DNA of 64,000 nt from Lachnospiraceae bacterium. Lineage in GTDB: Bacteria; Bacillota; Clostridia; Lachnospirales; Lachnospiraceae. Below are positions 8,985 through 17,904 of this stretch, in pieces. Where the stretch lies: positions 21,398-85,397 of the forward strand of contig JAFTWC010000042.1 in the NCBI GenBank assembly GCA_017465475.1. The letters are read 5' to 3'. The translations under genes and the position numbers were made by a program. The notes under the pieces were generated by a model. It was not told the DNA's origin. It worked only from the letters and a program-made list of their open reading frames with translations, and ran no database searches. The stretch's first letter is position 1. Each line of letters starts with the position of its first letter.

Positions 8985-10349
8985 TTAATTCTTAAAACTA
9001 TGAATCGGTGCCGGAATTCTTCCGCCTCTTGCTACAAACGCATCACAGGAGAAGTTATTTACCGGCATAATCGGTGCATAACCCAAAAGTCCACCGAACT
9101 CTACAATATCTCCCACATCTTTTCCGATAACCGGAATCAAACGAACCGCCGTAGTTTTTGCATTAATCATACCGATGGCCATTTCATCCGCAATAATACC
9201 GGAAATGGTAGTTGCTTTCGTGCTGCCCGGAATGGCAATCATATCAAGACCTACGGAACATACACAGGTCATTGCCTCAAGCTTTTCTAAGGTAAGGGCA
9301 CCGGCCTGTACCGCATCAATCATCCCCTGGTCTTCGCTGACCGGAATAAAAGCACCACTCAAACCACCCACATAAGAGGATGCCATAACGCCACCCTTCT
9401 TTACCTGGTCATTTAACAATGCAAGGGCTGCCGTAGTACCCGGTGCTCCCGGAAACTCCAAACCGATTTCCTGCAAAATCTCGGCAACAGAATCCCCCAC
9501 TGCCGGAGTCGGAGCCAAAGATAAGTCTACAATACCAAACGGTACGCCCAGTGCCTTGGACGCTTCCGTAGCCACAAGCTGACCAACACGGGTAATCTTA
9601 AATGCCGTCTTCTTAATGGTCTCACAAAGGGTTCCGAAATCCGCACCGCGTACAGACTCCAATGCAGTCTTTACAACACCCGGACCGCTGACACCCACAT
9701 TAATGATGGCATCTGCTTCGGTCACACCATGGAATGCACCTGCCATAAACGGGTTATCATCCGGTGCATTACAGAAAATAACAAGCTTTGCACAACCGAG
9801 AGAATCACTCTCCTTGGTTGCTTCTGCGGTTTTAAGTACAATTTCACCCATGAGACGCACCGCATCCATATTGATACCGGTACGGGTGGAGCCCACGTTT
9901 ACGGAAGAACATACTCGTTCCGTCTCTGCAAGTGCCTGCGGAATGGATTCAATTAATAACCGGTCTGCCGTGGTCATCCCCTTGCTGACAAGTGCGGAAT
10001 ACCCACCGATAAAGTTGACACCTACCGTCTTTGCCGCACGGTCAAGCGTTTTTGCGATAGTCACAAAATCCTCCGGCTTCTTGCATGCGGAAGAACCTAC
10101 CATTGCAATCGGAGTTACGGAAATTCTCTTATTCACAATCGGAATTCCGAACTTTTTACCGAGACGTTCTCCCGTCTCCACCAAATCCTTCGCCATGGTA
10201 GTTATTTTCTCATATACCTTGCGATTTAATTCGTCCAAGTTATTATCTGCACAATCAAGCAGACTTATACCCATGGTAATGGTACGTACATCCAGATTTT
10301 CCTTTTCAATCATCTGGTTCGTCTCAATGACTTCGTGTATATTTATCAT
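8985..10349 (-). CDS. UPF0210/DUF711 (PFL) family protein
   Basis: A 454-residue protein of the UPF0210 family, named for its similarity to glycyl-radical (pyruvate formate-lyase fold) enzymes but lacking the usual C-terminal glycyl radical motif. Recognisable segments are [17 protein letters not shown] at the N-terminus, [15 protein letters not shown], and [13 protein letters not shown] near the end. Its biochemical role is not established. In many Firmicutes it is paired with a small ACT protein, as here (31 bases apart). Confidence 0.88.
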   Translation of the reverse strand: MINIHEVIETNQMIEKENLDVRTITMGISLLDCADNNLDELNRKVYEKITTMAKDLVETGERLGKKFGIPIVNKRISVTPIAMVGSSACKKPEDFVTIAKTLDRAAKTVGVNFIGGYSALVSKGMTTADRLLIESIPQALAETERVCSSVNVGSTRTGINMDAVRLMGEIVLKTAEATKESDSLGCAKLVIFCNAPDDNPFMAGAFHGVTEADAIINVGVSGPGVVKTALESVRGADFGTLCETIKKTAFKITRVGQLVATEASKALGVPFGIVDLSLAPTPAVGDSVAEILQEIGLEFPGAPGTTAALALLNDQVKKGGVMASSYVGGLSGAFIPVSEDQGMIDAVQAGALTLEKLEAMTCVCSVGLDMIAIPGSTKATTISGIIADEMAIGMINAKTTAVRLIPVIGKDVGDIVEFGGLLGYAPIMPVNNFSCDAFVARGGRIPAPIHSFKN

Positions 10350-10379
10350 GTATAATACCTCACTCTCTTTTGATATGTG

Positions 10380-10652
10380 TTAGATACGATGCATCATATC
10401 AAAAATATCTTCATGCTGTGCTTTAATAATAACTCCGATTTCCTTACCGATGGCATCCAAATCCTCCGCAATCTCATGATTTTCCTTTGGGGAATTGTTG
10501 GCATCCACCACCATCATCATGTTGAAATAATCCTGTACAATGGTCTGGGAAATATCAAGAATATTTACCTTGTTCTCCGCCAGATAGGTACATACCTTTG
10601 CAATAATACCTACGCAATCTTTTCCTACTACAGTAATAATTGTTTTCTTCAT
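10380..10652 (-). CDS. ACT domain protein (UPF0237 family)
   Basis: A 90-residue single ACT domain: beta strand TIITVVGKDCVGIIAKV, helix, then NKVNILDISQTIVQDYFNMM. ACT domains usually bind amino acids and regulate partner proteins. The fixed neighbourhood with UPF0210 suggests it is the regulatory partner of that protein; this is inference. It is cytosolic and co-directional, between the MBL gene and the UPF0210 gene. Confidence 0.88.
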   Translation of the reverse strand: MKKTIITVVGKDCVGIIAKVCTYLAENKVNILDISQTIVQDYFNMMMVVDANNSPKENHEIAEDLDAIGKEIGVIIKAQHEDIFDMMHRI

Positions 10653-10675
10653 GTTTTTATCCTCCTGCTTTTTGC

Positions 10676-11503
10676 TTATGCAAATAATTCCATTTGTTCT
10701 GCCATAACTTCTACCATCTTTGACGGTACATCACGCTCTGCCACAAATAAATCCGGCATAGGAAGTCCGCGTTTTGCGGCGGCTGCCTGCAATTCAATCC
10801 GAACAGTCTCATAGGCCAGTTCCGGTAAATTGTTTTCTTTACTCAGATGTGCAAGTATAACATGCTTAAGCTCCGGATGCAATACTTCACAAATTAATTT
10901 TGCCGCGGAATCATTGGACAGATGTCCGCGTTCTCCCAAAATACGCTGTTTCAAATAATAAGGATATGCACCAACCATCAACATGTTGACATCATGGTTG
11001 GATTCCAAATACAAAATCTCCGATTCCTTTACCGCTTCTAAAATATGTTCGTCATACATGCCAAGATCCGTCACCAAAGAAGCTTTTTTTCCTTCCGCTT
11101 CAAAGGTATAGCATACCGGATTGGCCGCATCATGAGATATGGAATGGGGATGCACCATCAGGTTATCAAACCACAACGGTTCTTCCGGTTTTACCTCATG
11201 AAACAATCCTTCCGGAATCTTCCCTACAGAGGTCTTTCCCTTTAACATCCCGCAAAGGGTTTCTGCCGTTCCGTAAATCGGAATTCCGTACCGTCTTGCC
11301 AGTACGCCTATCCCCTGGATGTGGTCGGAATGTTCATGCGTAATCAATATCCCTTTTAACCGGTCCGCCCCCGTTCCGATAGAAGCAAGTGCCTGTTCTA
11401 TCCGTTTCCCGCTGATTCCCGCATCTACCAATAGATGGGTCTCACCGTTTCCTACATAAACGCAATTTCCGCTGCTTCCGCTGGCAATTGCACATACTTT
11501 CAC
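10676..11503 (-). CDS. MBL-fold hydrolase of the WalJ/YycJ type
   Basis: A 275-residue metallo-beta-lactamase-fold protein. The N-terminus (AIASGSSGNCVYVG) and the metal motif THEHSDHIQGIGVL are typical of WalJ/YycJ, a putative nuclease-like enzyme tied to cell-wall and DNA-replication coordination in Bacillus. A further metal ligand is in ILAHLSKENN. The start codon is GTG at 11503, with GAAGG upstream at a slightly long spacing. In Bacillus the gene sits with the walRK regulator genes; no such regulators are next to it here. Confidence 0.85.
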   Translation of the reverse strand: MKVCAIASGSSGNCVYVGNGETHLLVDAGISGKRIEQALASIGTGADRLKGILITHEHSDHIQGIGVLARRYGIPIYGTAETLCGMLKGKTSVGKIPEGLFHEVKPEEPLWFDNLMVHPHSISHDAANPVCYTFEAEGKKASLVTDLGMYDEHILEAVKESEILYLESNHDVNMLMVGAYPYYLKQRILGERGHLSNDSAAKLICEVLHPELKHVILAHLSKENNLPELAYETVRIELQAAAAKRGLPMPDLFVAERDVPSKMVEVMAEQMELFA

Positions 11504-11541
11504 TAAAAAAACCTTCTTTCTGTTACTGTCTTTGCCGTATC

Positions 11542-13974
11542 TTATGATTTCCAGCCAAGTTCAATCTTATCTCCGTCAGAAATTCCCTGCATAAATGTGG
11601 TAGATGCGCCGTTTACTTTTACAATCGGCTGACGCCCTCTGGCATCCGAAAGATTAAATGCCACCACATCCAGTACATCCACAAGCAGATAGGAACTTTT
11701 TCCCTTTAACACCTTCGCCTGACCGTTTACCACAACCACAATATCTTTTGCGGAATTTCCGGCTGCTGCCGGCTCTTCCTTCGGTACTTCGGCAACCTTT
11801 TCTTCCGGCACCGGCGTGGCTGCCATACTCTGTACAACTCCCGGTTGTTCAGCTGCCGTTTCGTTCCGTGAGGCATCTTTCTGTCCCGGAACAAACGGTT
11901 CCAACGGCGGCAACGGTTGCCCGGTTCTTACCGGTGCGTACTGCGTAGACATACTCTTCCCGAACTTTAATGATGATTCATCCGCATTCAATGCACTTAA
12001 CAATGAAAGCAGATGTCCCGCCTTATCCTCCGGCTTTTGATTTTGCATCATCGGCGGTCGTTTAAATTCCACCGGTTCGTCCTCATCATCCAACTCATCG
12101 TAGGATTTCAAATAAATATCGGACCGGAACTCTTCCTCCTTATTAGACGGTGCCGGTGTTGTATCCGGTTCCACAGAAAAATTTTTCTTTTCCGGTTCCA
12201 CGGAAGAAACGACCTTTTTTTCTGTCTCCGTGCGTACAACGGAACCGTCATATACTTTAGCTTCTGACGAAGCAATCGTACCGTTTATGGTCACATCCTC
12301 TGTTGGTACAATATCAAAATATGCCAGCAACTGACTTAAGGTATAATACTCTAAAGCAGTTACAATGTCACCTTCCTTAATTTCATAATTTTCCGAAACC
12401 GGTTCGCCGTTTACCTGAATTATCCGCGGACACGTCATCTTCACCCCATTAACGGTAACATTAAGATTCTGCTTATACTCCGGTAACTTTTCTACCGTAC
12501 AGGAAGCGTCCGTCCCCTTCGTGCCGACAGAAATCTTTAACTTATCATTTTGCACAATGGGAGCATTAATCCCCGCCGGCTGGCCGTTTAATAAAATCTC
12601 CGCAGCTTCTCCCAGTTTTCCTTTCAATGTACGCTTTACGCCGTTTACATTAAAATTAAGTTCTTTTCCCCGCATCGGGAACAATTCTTCATTAGAGAAG
12701 CCGAATTGCAGAGCCGCATCCCCCACAGTTAAACTACCGTTATCGTATAGCTTTATATGTTCATCGTTAACTTTGACAAAAACAAAATTATTTTTCTGCT
12801 CATAGTAATTCAGACATATACCAATCGGAGTAACCAACAGAGAATCCTTTTTGATACCTTCTTGTAAAAACGTAACAAAGGATAGTACTTCTTCCCCACG
12901 AAGTGCCACACGCTCTTTCGGTACATTTAACTTTTCAGAAAGTAACTCCGTAAAGCCTGCTATTTTCCCGCCGCCTCCCACAACAAACACTGCACTGACC
13001 GGCTTTCCTCCGTTCAGCTCCGTTATCTGTGTCGCAATCGCGTCAGCCATCTCATCAACCTGTTCTCTGATATCCGCCAAAACAGCTTCTCTGTCTGCCT
13101 TCTGCTTCAGTCCCATAATATCCGTATATGTAATGGCTTTCTTCTTTGTAGAAGTCTCAAGCTTCATGCGCTCCGCACTATTATAGTCCACCAAACGTTT
13201 TTTTGCAATGGTTTCCGTTAACATATCTCCGGCCATCGGTATCATCCCGTAACCAATGACACTTCCGTCCCTTGTAATACAAATATCAGAGGTTCCTGCT
13301 CCCACATCCACTAAAGCAATATTCAGGAGTCTGAAATTTTCCGGAATTGCCACAAGCATGGCTGCAATCGGCTCCAAGGTGAGATTTTCTACTTTAAGTC
13401 CCGCTTTTTCTACCGCAGCATACAATCCGTCGATCACTTCATTAGGCAGGAAAGTCGCCAATACTTCCACACCGATTTTCGACGCTTTATGCTCCTCTAA
13501 ATTCGTAATCACAAATCCGTTTAAATAGTAATGTACCACGGTATATGCCACACAAAAGAAATGCTGGCCTGCCTCTTTGGTTTCTTCCCGCATTTTCTTG
13601 TGAGCCTTTTCCACACCCATCATTTCCAAGGTATGCACCATATCTGCATCCACTACTACTTCATCATCAAATTCCACTTCCGCAAACGCCTGTGTCGTAT
13701 TCAACACACGACCTGCAGCCGCAATGCAGACTTCCTTAAGACTTCTCCCCGTCTGCTCTTCCAGCTCTTTTGTAACTTCGGCTATGGTATTTGCTACACT
13801 GGCAATATCATGAATCTGACCGTCCATCATGGCTCTGGTGGCATGCAGCCTCGTACTCTGTGCCACTACGGTAAATGCACGGGCACCTGTTTTGTAACCT
13901 ACGGTTCCCACAATGCTTCTCGTTCCGATGTCCAGTCCGTATACCAACTTGTCCGCTGCTTCCGTCTGACTCAC
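11542..13974 (-). CDS. FtsA-like actin-fold protein with long C-terminal extension
   Basis: An 810-residue protein, about twice the length of FtsA. Residues 10-350 form the actin-like ATPase: VYGLDIGTRSIVGTVG (phosphate 1), LVDVGAGTSDICITRDG at 221-237 (phosphate 2), and VFVVGGGGKIAGFTELL near 329 (adenosine loop). The remaining 400 residues hold several short beta-rich segments repeating a VNG motif, then a Pro/Glu-rich linker, and end with another such segment. No amphipathic FtsA membrane helix is evident. The GTG start overlaps the coaE stop by 4 bases, with GGGAGG upstream. The role in division or envelope assembly is inferred. Confidence 0.8.
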   Translation of the reverse strand: MSQTEAADKLVYGLDIGTRSIVGTVGYKTGARAFTVVAQSTRLHATRAMMDGQIHDIASVANTIAEVTKELEEQTGRSLKEVCIAAAGRVLNTTQAFAEVEFDDEVVVDADMVHTLEMMGVEKAHKKMREETKEAGQHFFCVAYTVVHYYLNGFVITNLEEHKASKIGVEVLATFLPNEVIDGLYAAVEKAGLKVENLTLEPIAAMLVAIPENFRLLNIALVDVGAGTSDICITRDGSVIGYGMIPMAGDMLTETIAKKRLVDYNSAERMKLETSTKKKAITYTDIMGLKQKADREAVLADIREQVDEMADAIATQITELNGGKPVSAVFVVGGGGKIAGFTELLSEKLNVPKERVALRGEEVLSFVTFLQEGIKKDSLLVTPIGICLNYYEQKNNFVFVKVNDEHIKLYDNGSLTVGDAALQFGFSNEELFPMRGKELNFNVNGVKRTLKGKLGEAAEILLNGQPAGINAPIVQNDKLKISVGTKGTDASCTVEKLPEYKQNLNVTVNGVKMTCPRIIQVNGEPVSENYEIKEGDIVTALEYYTLSQLLAYFDIVPTEDVTINGTIASSEAKVYDGSVVRTETEKKVVSSVEPEKKNFSVEPDTTPAPSNKEEEFRSDIYLKSYDELDDEDEPVEFKRPPMMQNQKPEDKAGHLLSLLSALNADESSLKFGKSMSTQYAPVRTGQPLPPLEPFVPGQKDASRNETAAEQPGVVQSMAATPVPEEKVAEVPKEEPAAAGNSAKDIVVVVNGQAKVLKGKSSYLLVDVLDVVAFNLSDARGRQPIVKVNGASTTFMQGISDGDKIELGWKS

Positions 13975-14582
13975 CTTACCACCTCCCGCTTTAAGTGCTT
14001 TTCTACCTGCTCCATAATATGTGCTTCACACTCTTCTTCCGAAGAGTCATTGTATAGTACAAAATCACTTTCGGAAAAGAACAACTCTTCCGATGCTTGT
14101 TTTTTTATAATCTCCTCCACCCGTTCTTCGGTATATCCGCGATTTTTCTTTAACCGCTCCCTGCGAACCGAAAGCGGTGCGTGAATATACCACAATTCGT
14201 CACAAATATCTTTATAACCGGCTTCGATTAAAAGTGCTGCCTCAATGAGAACCATTCCTGCATATTCAGCGTTACGAAGGGTCCCAATCCGTTCTTCCAC
14301 ATACTCCCGCACCTTTGGGTGTACACAGGCATTTAACTCGGCGACTCTCCCTCCGACAAAGGCAACTTCATACAGTTTCCCACGATTTAAAGACCCATCC
14401 TCATGAAGAATCTTCGTTCCGAACAAGGACACCAATTCTTCATGGGCACTTCCGCCCCGTTCCATAATCTCATGAGCGATTGCGTCGCAATGCAAATATT
14501 CGGTTTCGTAATGCTTTTTCAGAATTCCCACCACTGTGGACTTCCCGGCTCCTACGCCTCCCGTGATTCCGATTACTTTCAT
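13971..14582 (-). CDS. coaE: Dephospho-CoA kinase
   Basis: Catalyses the last step of coenzyme A synthesis, phosphorylating dephospho-CoA with ATP. The 203-residue length is normal. The Walker A motif is GITGGVGAGKSTVV at the N-terminus, followed by HCDAIAHEIM with the conserved Asp. The lid region contains RRERLKKNRGYTEE. It sits between polA and the FtsA-like gene; polA-coaE adjacency is common in Firmicutes. Confidence 0.95.
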   Translation of the reverse strand: MKVIGITGGVGAGKSTVVGILKKHYETEYLHCDAIAHEIMERGGSAHEELVSLFGTKILHEDGSLNRGKLYEVAFVGGRVAELNACVHPKVREYVEERIGTLRNAEYAGMVLIEAALLIEAGYKDICDELWYIHAPLSVRRERLKKNRGYTEERVEEIIKKQASEELFFSESDFVLYNDSSEEECEAHIMEQVEKHLKREVVR

Positions 14583-14639
14583 TTTTCCCTCACCTGACTT
14601 TACTTTCGTTCATAGTCCGACTGTTCCGCACGCCCGGAC

Positions 14640-17297
14640 CTATTTTGTTTCGTACCAGTCGCTTCCTTCGCTTACACTCACCTCAAGGGGTACGGAAATA
14701 TCAGCAGCTGCCTCCATCTCCTCTTGTAAAATCTGTTTTACATATTCTTTTTCCGCAAGCGGTGTTTCGATAAGTAACTCATCATGCACCTGAAGTACAA
14801 TCCTTGCTTTACTGTTGTCCCTCTTTAACCGCTCATCCACGCGAATCATGGCAATTTTCATAATATCCGCCGCGGTTCCCTGTACCGGAGAATTCATGGC
14901 TATCCGCTCTCCGAAGGACCGTTGCATAAAGTTGGAAGAAGCGATTTCCGGCACCGGTCTTTTACGTCCGAACAACGTAGTTACAAAGCCCTTTGTCTTA
15001 GCTTCCTCTACTAACGAATCCAGGTACTGTTTAATCTTCGGATAGGTTTCAAAGTAGCGGTTAATATACTCTTCCGCTTCCTTTCTGGAAATGTTCAAAT
15101 CCTGTCCCAAGCCGAAGGAGCTGATGCCGTATACAATACCGAAATTTACCGCCTTGGCGTTACTTCGTTGAGCCGGTGTTACCTCATCGTAAGGAGTATG
15201 GAACACCTGGGATGCCGTAAGACGATGAATATCCTCCGCCTCATTATATGCCCGAATCAACTGCTCATCTCCGGACAAATGGGCCAGAATACGAAGTTCA
15301 ATCTGGGAATAATCCGCATCCACAAACACATGCCCCTCTGCCGGCACAAAGGCCTTACGAATTTTGCGTCCCAACTCCATTCTCACCGGAATATTTTGAA
15401 GATTCGGCTCTGCACTGCTTAAGCGTCCCGTAGCCGTAATCATCTGTTGGAACTTGGAATGAATCCTGCCGTCTTCCGCCACAAATGCCGGTAATCCGTC
15501 TGCATAGGTAGACTTTAACTTTGCTAACTGTCTGTACTCCAATATATTTTCCACAATCGGGTCTTCACTTCGAAGTTTTTCCAAAATATCTGCCGAAGTG
15601 GAGTACCCCGTTTTTGTCTTTTTTCCTCCCGGAAGTTTCAGTTTTTCAAATAAAATTACACCCAGCTGCTTCGGAGAATTTATATTAAACGCTTCTCCCG
15701 CCAATCGATAAATTTCCTGTTCCAATCGGGTGATTCCTTCGTTTAACTGCTTCGAATACTCCGAAAAGAAGGATAAATCAACCTCCATGCCTGCCTGTTC
15801 CATATCATACAGTACCGCTACCAACGGAAGCTCAATGGTCTTATATAGTTCTTCCATACCGTTCTCACGGAGTTCGGACAACAGTACCGGATAAGCCACC
15901 TGTGCTGTCATGGCTTCATAAGCAGCCACCTGTCGACGCAATTCGGTATCCGCACCGGTATCTTCCTCCGGCTCTTCAAATAAACTCATCTGCTTCGGTT
16001 CCTTTGCCACAAGCAAAGTTTCCGCTGCCGGAAGGGCAAGCTTTAAATAATCTCGTGCAATATCTTCATAGGTATAACTGTTTTTTAGAGGATTTAATAA
16101 ATATGCACAAAGTGCTGCATCACCAAACCGTTTACGGTCTTCCTTCGCCACAGCAAACATGCGCTCCTTTAAATCTAAGGTAACAGGCACGGCCTGTTTT
16201 TCGCAAACTTTATGAAGAACACCTGCTGTGCCTTCTTCCTTCATTACAGTCACCGGAATGACATATGCCTTCCCTTTTACTGCCAGTACCAACTCTTCTC
16301 CGCTAAAGGAAAAGCCTACCGGTTCTTCCTTTGTAAGTCCTGCAATGACAACATCCGCATCCGCCATGGAAGACAATTGCTGCGGCTTTTCATCAAAAGA
16401 CTTGTCATCGCTTACCAAGCCCTGATCCGGTGAAAAGTGACGGGAAAGCAATGACTTAAACTCCAATTCCTTACAAAGCTTATAAGCGTCATCCGTAAAA
16501 ATATTACCAAATCGTGCCGTTTCATAAGAAAACTCCGGTTCCCAGTCCGTCTTAATGGTAGCCAGGGTCTTACTGAGCCGCGCCAAATCTGCATTCTCCC
16601 GTAACGACTCTCTGGCTTTCTTCGGTTCCACCTCATCAACATGAGCAATAGCTTCTTCCACTGTCGGGAAGACAGACAAAATCTTAACAGCAGTCTTTTC
16701 TCCGATGCCCGGAACTCCCGGAATATTATCGGACGCATCTCCCATCAGCCCCTTTAAATCCACAATCTGCGCCGGGGTGACACCGTATTTTTCCAACACC
16801 TCCGCCGGTGTATAGTCTTCAATCTCCGTGCCGGTGCGCTTTGTCTTCGGAATCCGCACCAATACGTCATCATTCGACAACTGTAGTAAATCCCTGTCAC
16901 CGGATACAAGGGACACTTTTTTTCCGTCTCTCGCGCCCTTTGCGGAAAGTGCTCCCAAGATATCATCCGCTTCAAAGCCCGGACACTCAATGGTCAGAAC
17001 CCCCATTGCCGACAACATCTGCTTCAAAAGCGGCATCTGCTCACGAAGTTCCTCCGGCATCCCCTTACGAGTACCCTTATACTCCGCATACATCTCATGA
17101 CGGAAGGTCGGATGCTTTACATCAAAGGCCACTGCCAGATAATCCGGCTTTTCCTCTTCCGCAATCTTTATCAAAATATTTAAAAAGCCCAGTACACCGT
17201 TCGTATGTCTGCCGTCTGTGGTGGTCATATCCGGCAAACCGTAAAATGCACGGTTCACAATACTGTTTCCGTCAATTACTACAAGCTTCTCTTTCAT
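14640..17297 (-). CDS. polA: DNA polymerase I, proofreading site degenerate
   Basis: Repair and Okazaki-fragment polymerase of 885 residues. The N-terminal 5'-3' exonuclease covers about 1-290 (VIDGNSIVNRAFYG, FEADDILGAL, SGDRDLLQL). The polymerase covers the last 400 (motif A DYSQIELRILAHLSGD, motif B RSNAKAVNFGIVYG, motif C QVHDELLIE). The middle 3'-5' exonuclease domain is present in length, but the DxE metal motif is absent (the segment reads ADVVIAGLTKEE), as in Bacillus Pol I. I start at 17297 because GAGGAG precedes this ATG and overlaps the upstream stop. Confidence 0.96.
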   Translation of the reverse strand: MKEKLVVIDGNSIVNRAFYGLPDMTTTDGRHTNGVLGFLNILIKIAEEEKPDYLAVAFDVKHPTFRHEMYAEYKGTRKGMPEELREQMPLLKQMLSAMGVLTIECPGFEADDILGALSAKGARDGKKVSLVSGDRDLLQLSNDDVLVRIPKTKRTGTEIEDYTPAEVLEKYGVTPAQIVDLKGLMGDASDNIPGVPGIGEKTAVKILSVFPTVEEAIAHVDEVEPKKARESLRENADLARLSKTLATIKTDWEPEFSYETARFGNIFTDDAYKLCKELEFKSLLSRHFSPDQGLVSDDKSFDEKPQQLSSMADADVVIAGLTKEEPVGFSFSGEELVLAVKGKAYVIPVTVMKEEGTAGVLHKVCEKQAVPVTLDLKERMFAVAKEDRKRFGDAALCAYLLNPLKNSYTYEDIARDYLKLALPAAETLLVAKEPKQMSLFEEPEEDTGADTELRRQVAAYEAMTAQVAYPVLLSELRENGMEELYKTIELPLVAVLYDMEQAGMEVDLSFFSEYSKQLNEGITRLEQEIYRLAGEAFNINSPKQLGVILFEKLKLPGGKKTKTGYSTSADILEKLRSEDPIVENILEYRQLAKLKSTYADGLPAFVAEDGRIHSKFQQMITATGRLSSAEPNLQNIPVRMELGRKIRKAFVPAEGHVFVDADYSQIELRILAHLSGDEQLIRAYNEAEDIHRLTASQVFHTPYDEVTPAQRSNAKAVNFGIVYGISSFGLGQDLNISRKEAEEYINRYFETYPKIKQYLDSLVEEAKTKGFVTTLFGRKRPVPEIASSNFMQRSFGERIAMNSPVQGTAADIMKIAMIRVDERLKRDNSKARIVLQVHDELLIETPLAEKEYVKQILQEEMEAAADISVPLEVSVSEGSDWYETK

Positions 17298-17301
17298 CTT
17301 A

Positions 17302-17745
17302 TTACTCCTCATCTTCCGACGGTTCACTGATTACCATCAGATTGTTCCCATCTTCCGGTTCTACTTCTTCCAGTCCTGCTATCATACGAAAAAAACGTCT
17401 GTCCTCTTCTTTCCGTTTTACCTTCAAAGTAATTCCGCTCTGTAGTACTAACAGCACAATCACCACGGCAAGCAATGCTCTTCTTCGTGCACAGGAACGT
17501 TTCCGCTTCAATTCATTTAAATAGCATACCTCTATTTTTTCATTTAATTCTTCACTGTAATTTTCTGACAAATCCGTATCTTCATCCAACTGTTTCAAGG
17601 CTGTCATAAGAGAATATGTCACTTCCAGTTCTTCCCTGCACTCAGGACAACTGTCAATATGATCCAAAAAGGCCTGTGTCTCTTCTGCATTCAATTGTCC
17701 GTTGATAAACTGTGTAATCAACTCCAAGGCTCTTTTACAATCCAT
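17302..17745 (-). CDS. Membrane protein with zinc-finger anti-sigma-type domain
   Basis: A 147-residue protein. The N-terminal 60 residues match the putative zinc-finger domain found on anti-sigma factors (CKRALELITQFINGQLN, then HIDSCPECREEL). A transmembrane helix of about 16 residues lies near 90-107 after a basic stretch, and a short acidic tail follows. No sigma factor gene is adjacent, so the partner is unknown. The ATG at 17745 has AAGGAG 8 bases upstream. It is the first gene behind the promoter at 17.82 kb and its stop abuts the polA ribosome site. Confidence 0.8.
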   Translation of the reverse strand: MDCKRALELITQFINGQLNAEETQAFLDHIDSCPECREELEVTYSLMTALKQLDEDTDLSENYSEELNEKIEVCYLNELKRKRSCARRRALLAVVIVLLVLQSGITLKVKRKEEDRRFFRMIAGLEEVEPEDGNNLMVISEPSEDEE

Positions 17746-17818
17746 ACCGCAATCTCCTTCCTTCGCTTTCCCGAGCGAACGCGAACAATACTGTCCCCTG
17801 TACACACGATATCAATTT

Positions 17819-17847
17819 AGTATACCATTTTTACAAAAAAAAAGCAA
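17819..17847 (-). promoter_or_regulatory. Sigma-A promoter of the long leftward array
   Basis: Read on the minus strand: -35 TTGCTT at 17842-17847, a 17-base spacer, and -10 TATACT at 17819-17824 with TGG just upstream (extended -10). The -35 box overlaps the T-tract side of the upstream terminator, so transcription ends and restarts within about 50 bases. It precedes the first gene by about 70 bases. Confidence 0.75.
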
Positions 17848-17875
17848 GAACTCTCGCCTGTTACAACAAGAGTTC
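17836..17875 (-). terminator. Rho-independent terminator of the permease gene
   Basis: Read on the minus strand, a hairpin with 7-bp arms (GAACTCT at 17848-17854 and its complement at 17869-17875) is followed by a run of T at 17836-17843. It ends the permease transcript just before the next promoter. Confidence 0.75.
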
Positions 17876-17904
17876 CTACTTAAATTTATGTCTATTTCCA
17901 AACA

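Noticed and set aside
9616-10383. Long plus-strand reading frame of 255 codons opposite the UPF0210 gene
   Set aside because: It has no ribosome site, a composition typical of an antisense frame, and lies wholly within a well supported gene on the other strand.
14640-17297. Loss of the proofreading site in Pol I as a novelty
   Set aside because: Bacillus and other Firmicute Pol I proteins show the same loss.
16808-17524. Plus-strand reading frame of 238 codons opposite polA
   Set aside because: Antisense shadow of polA with no start signal or recognisable domain.
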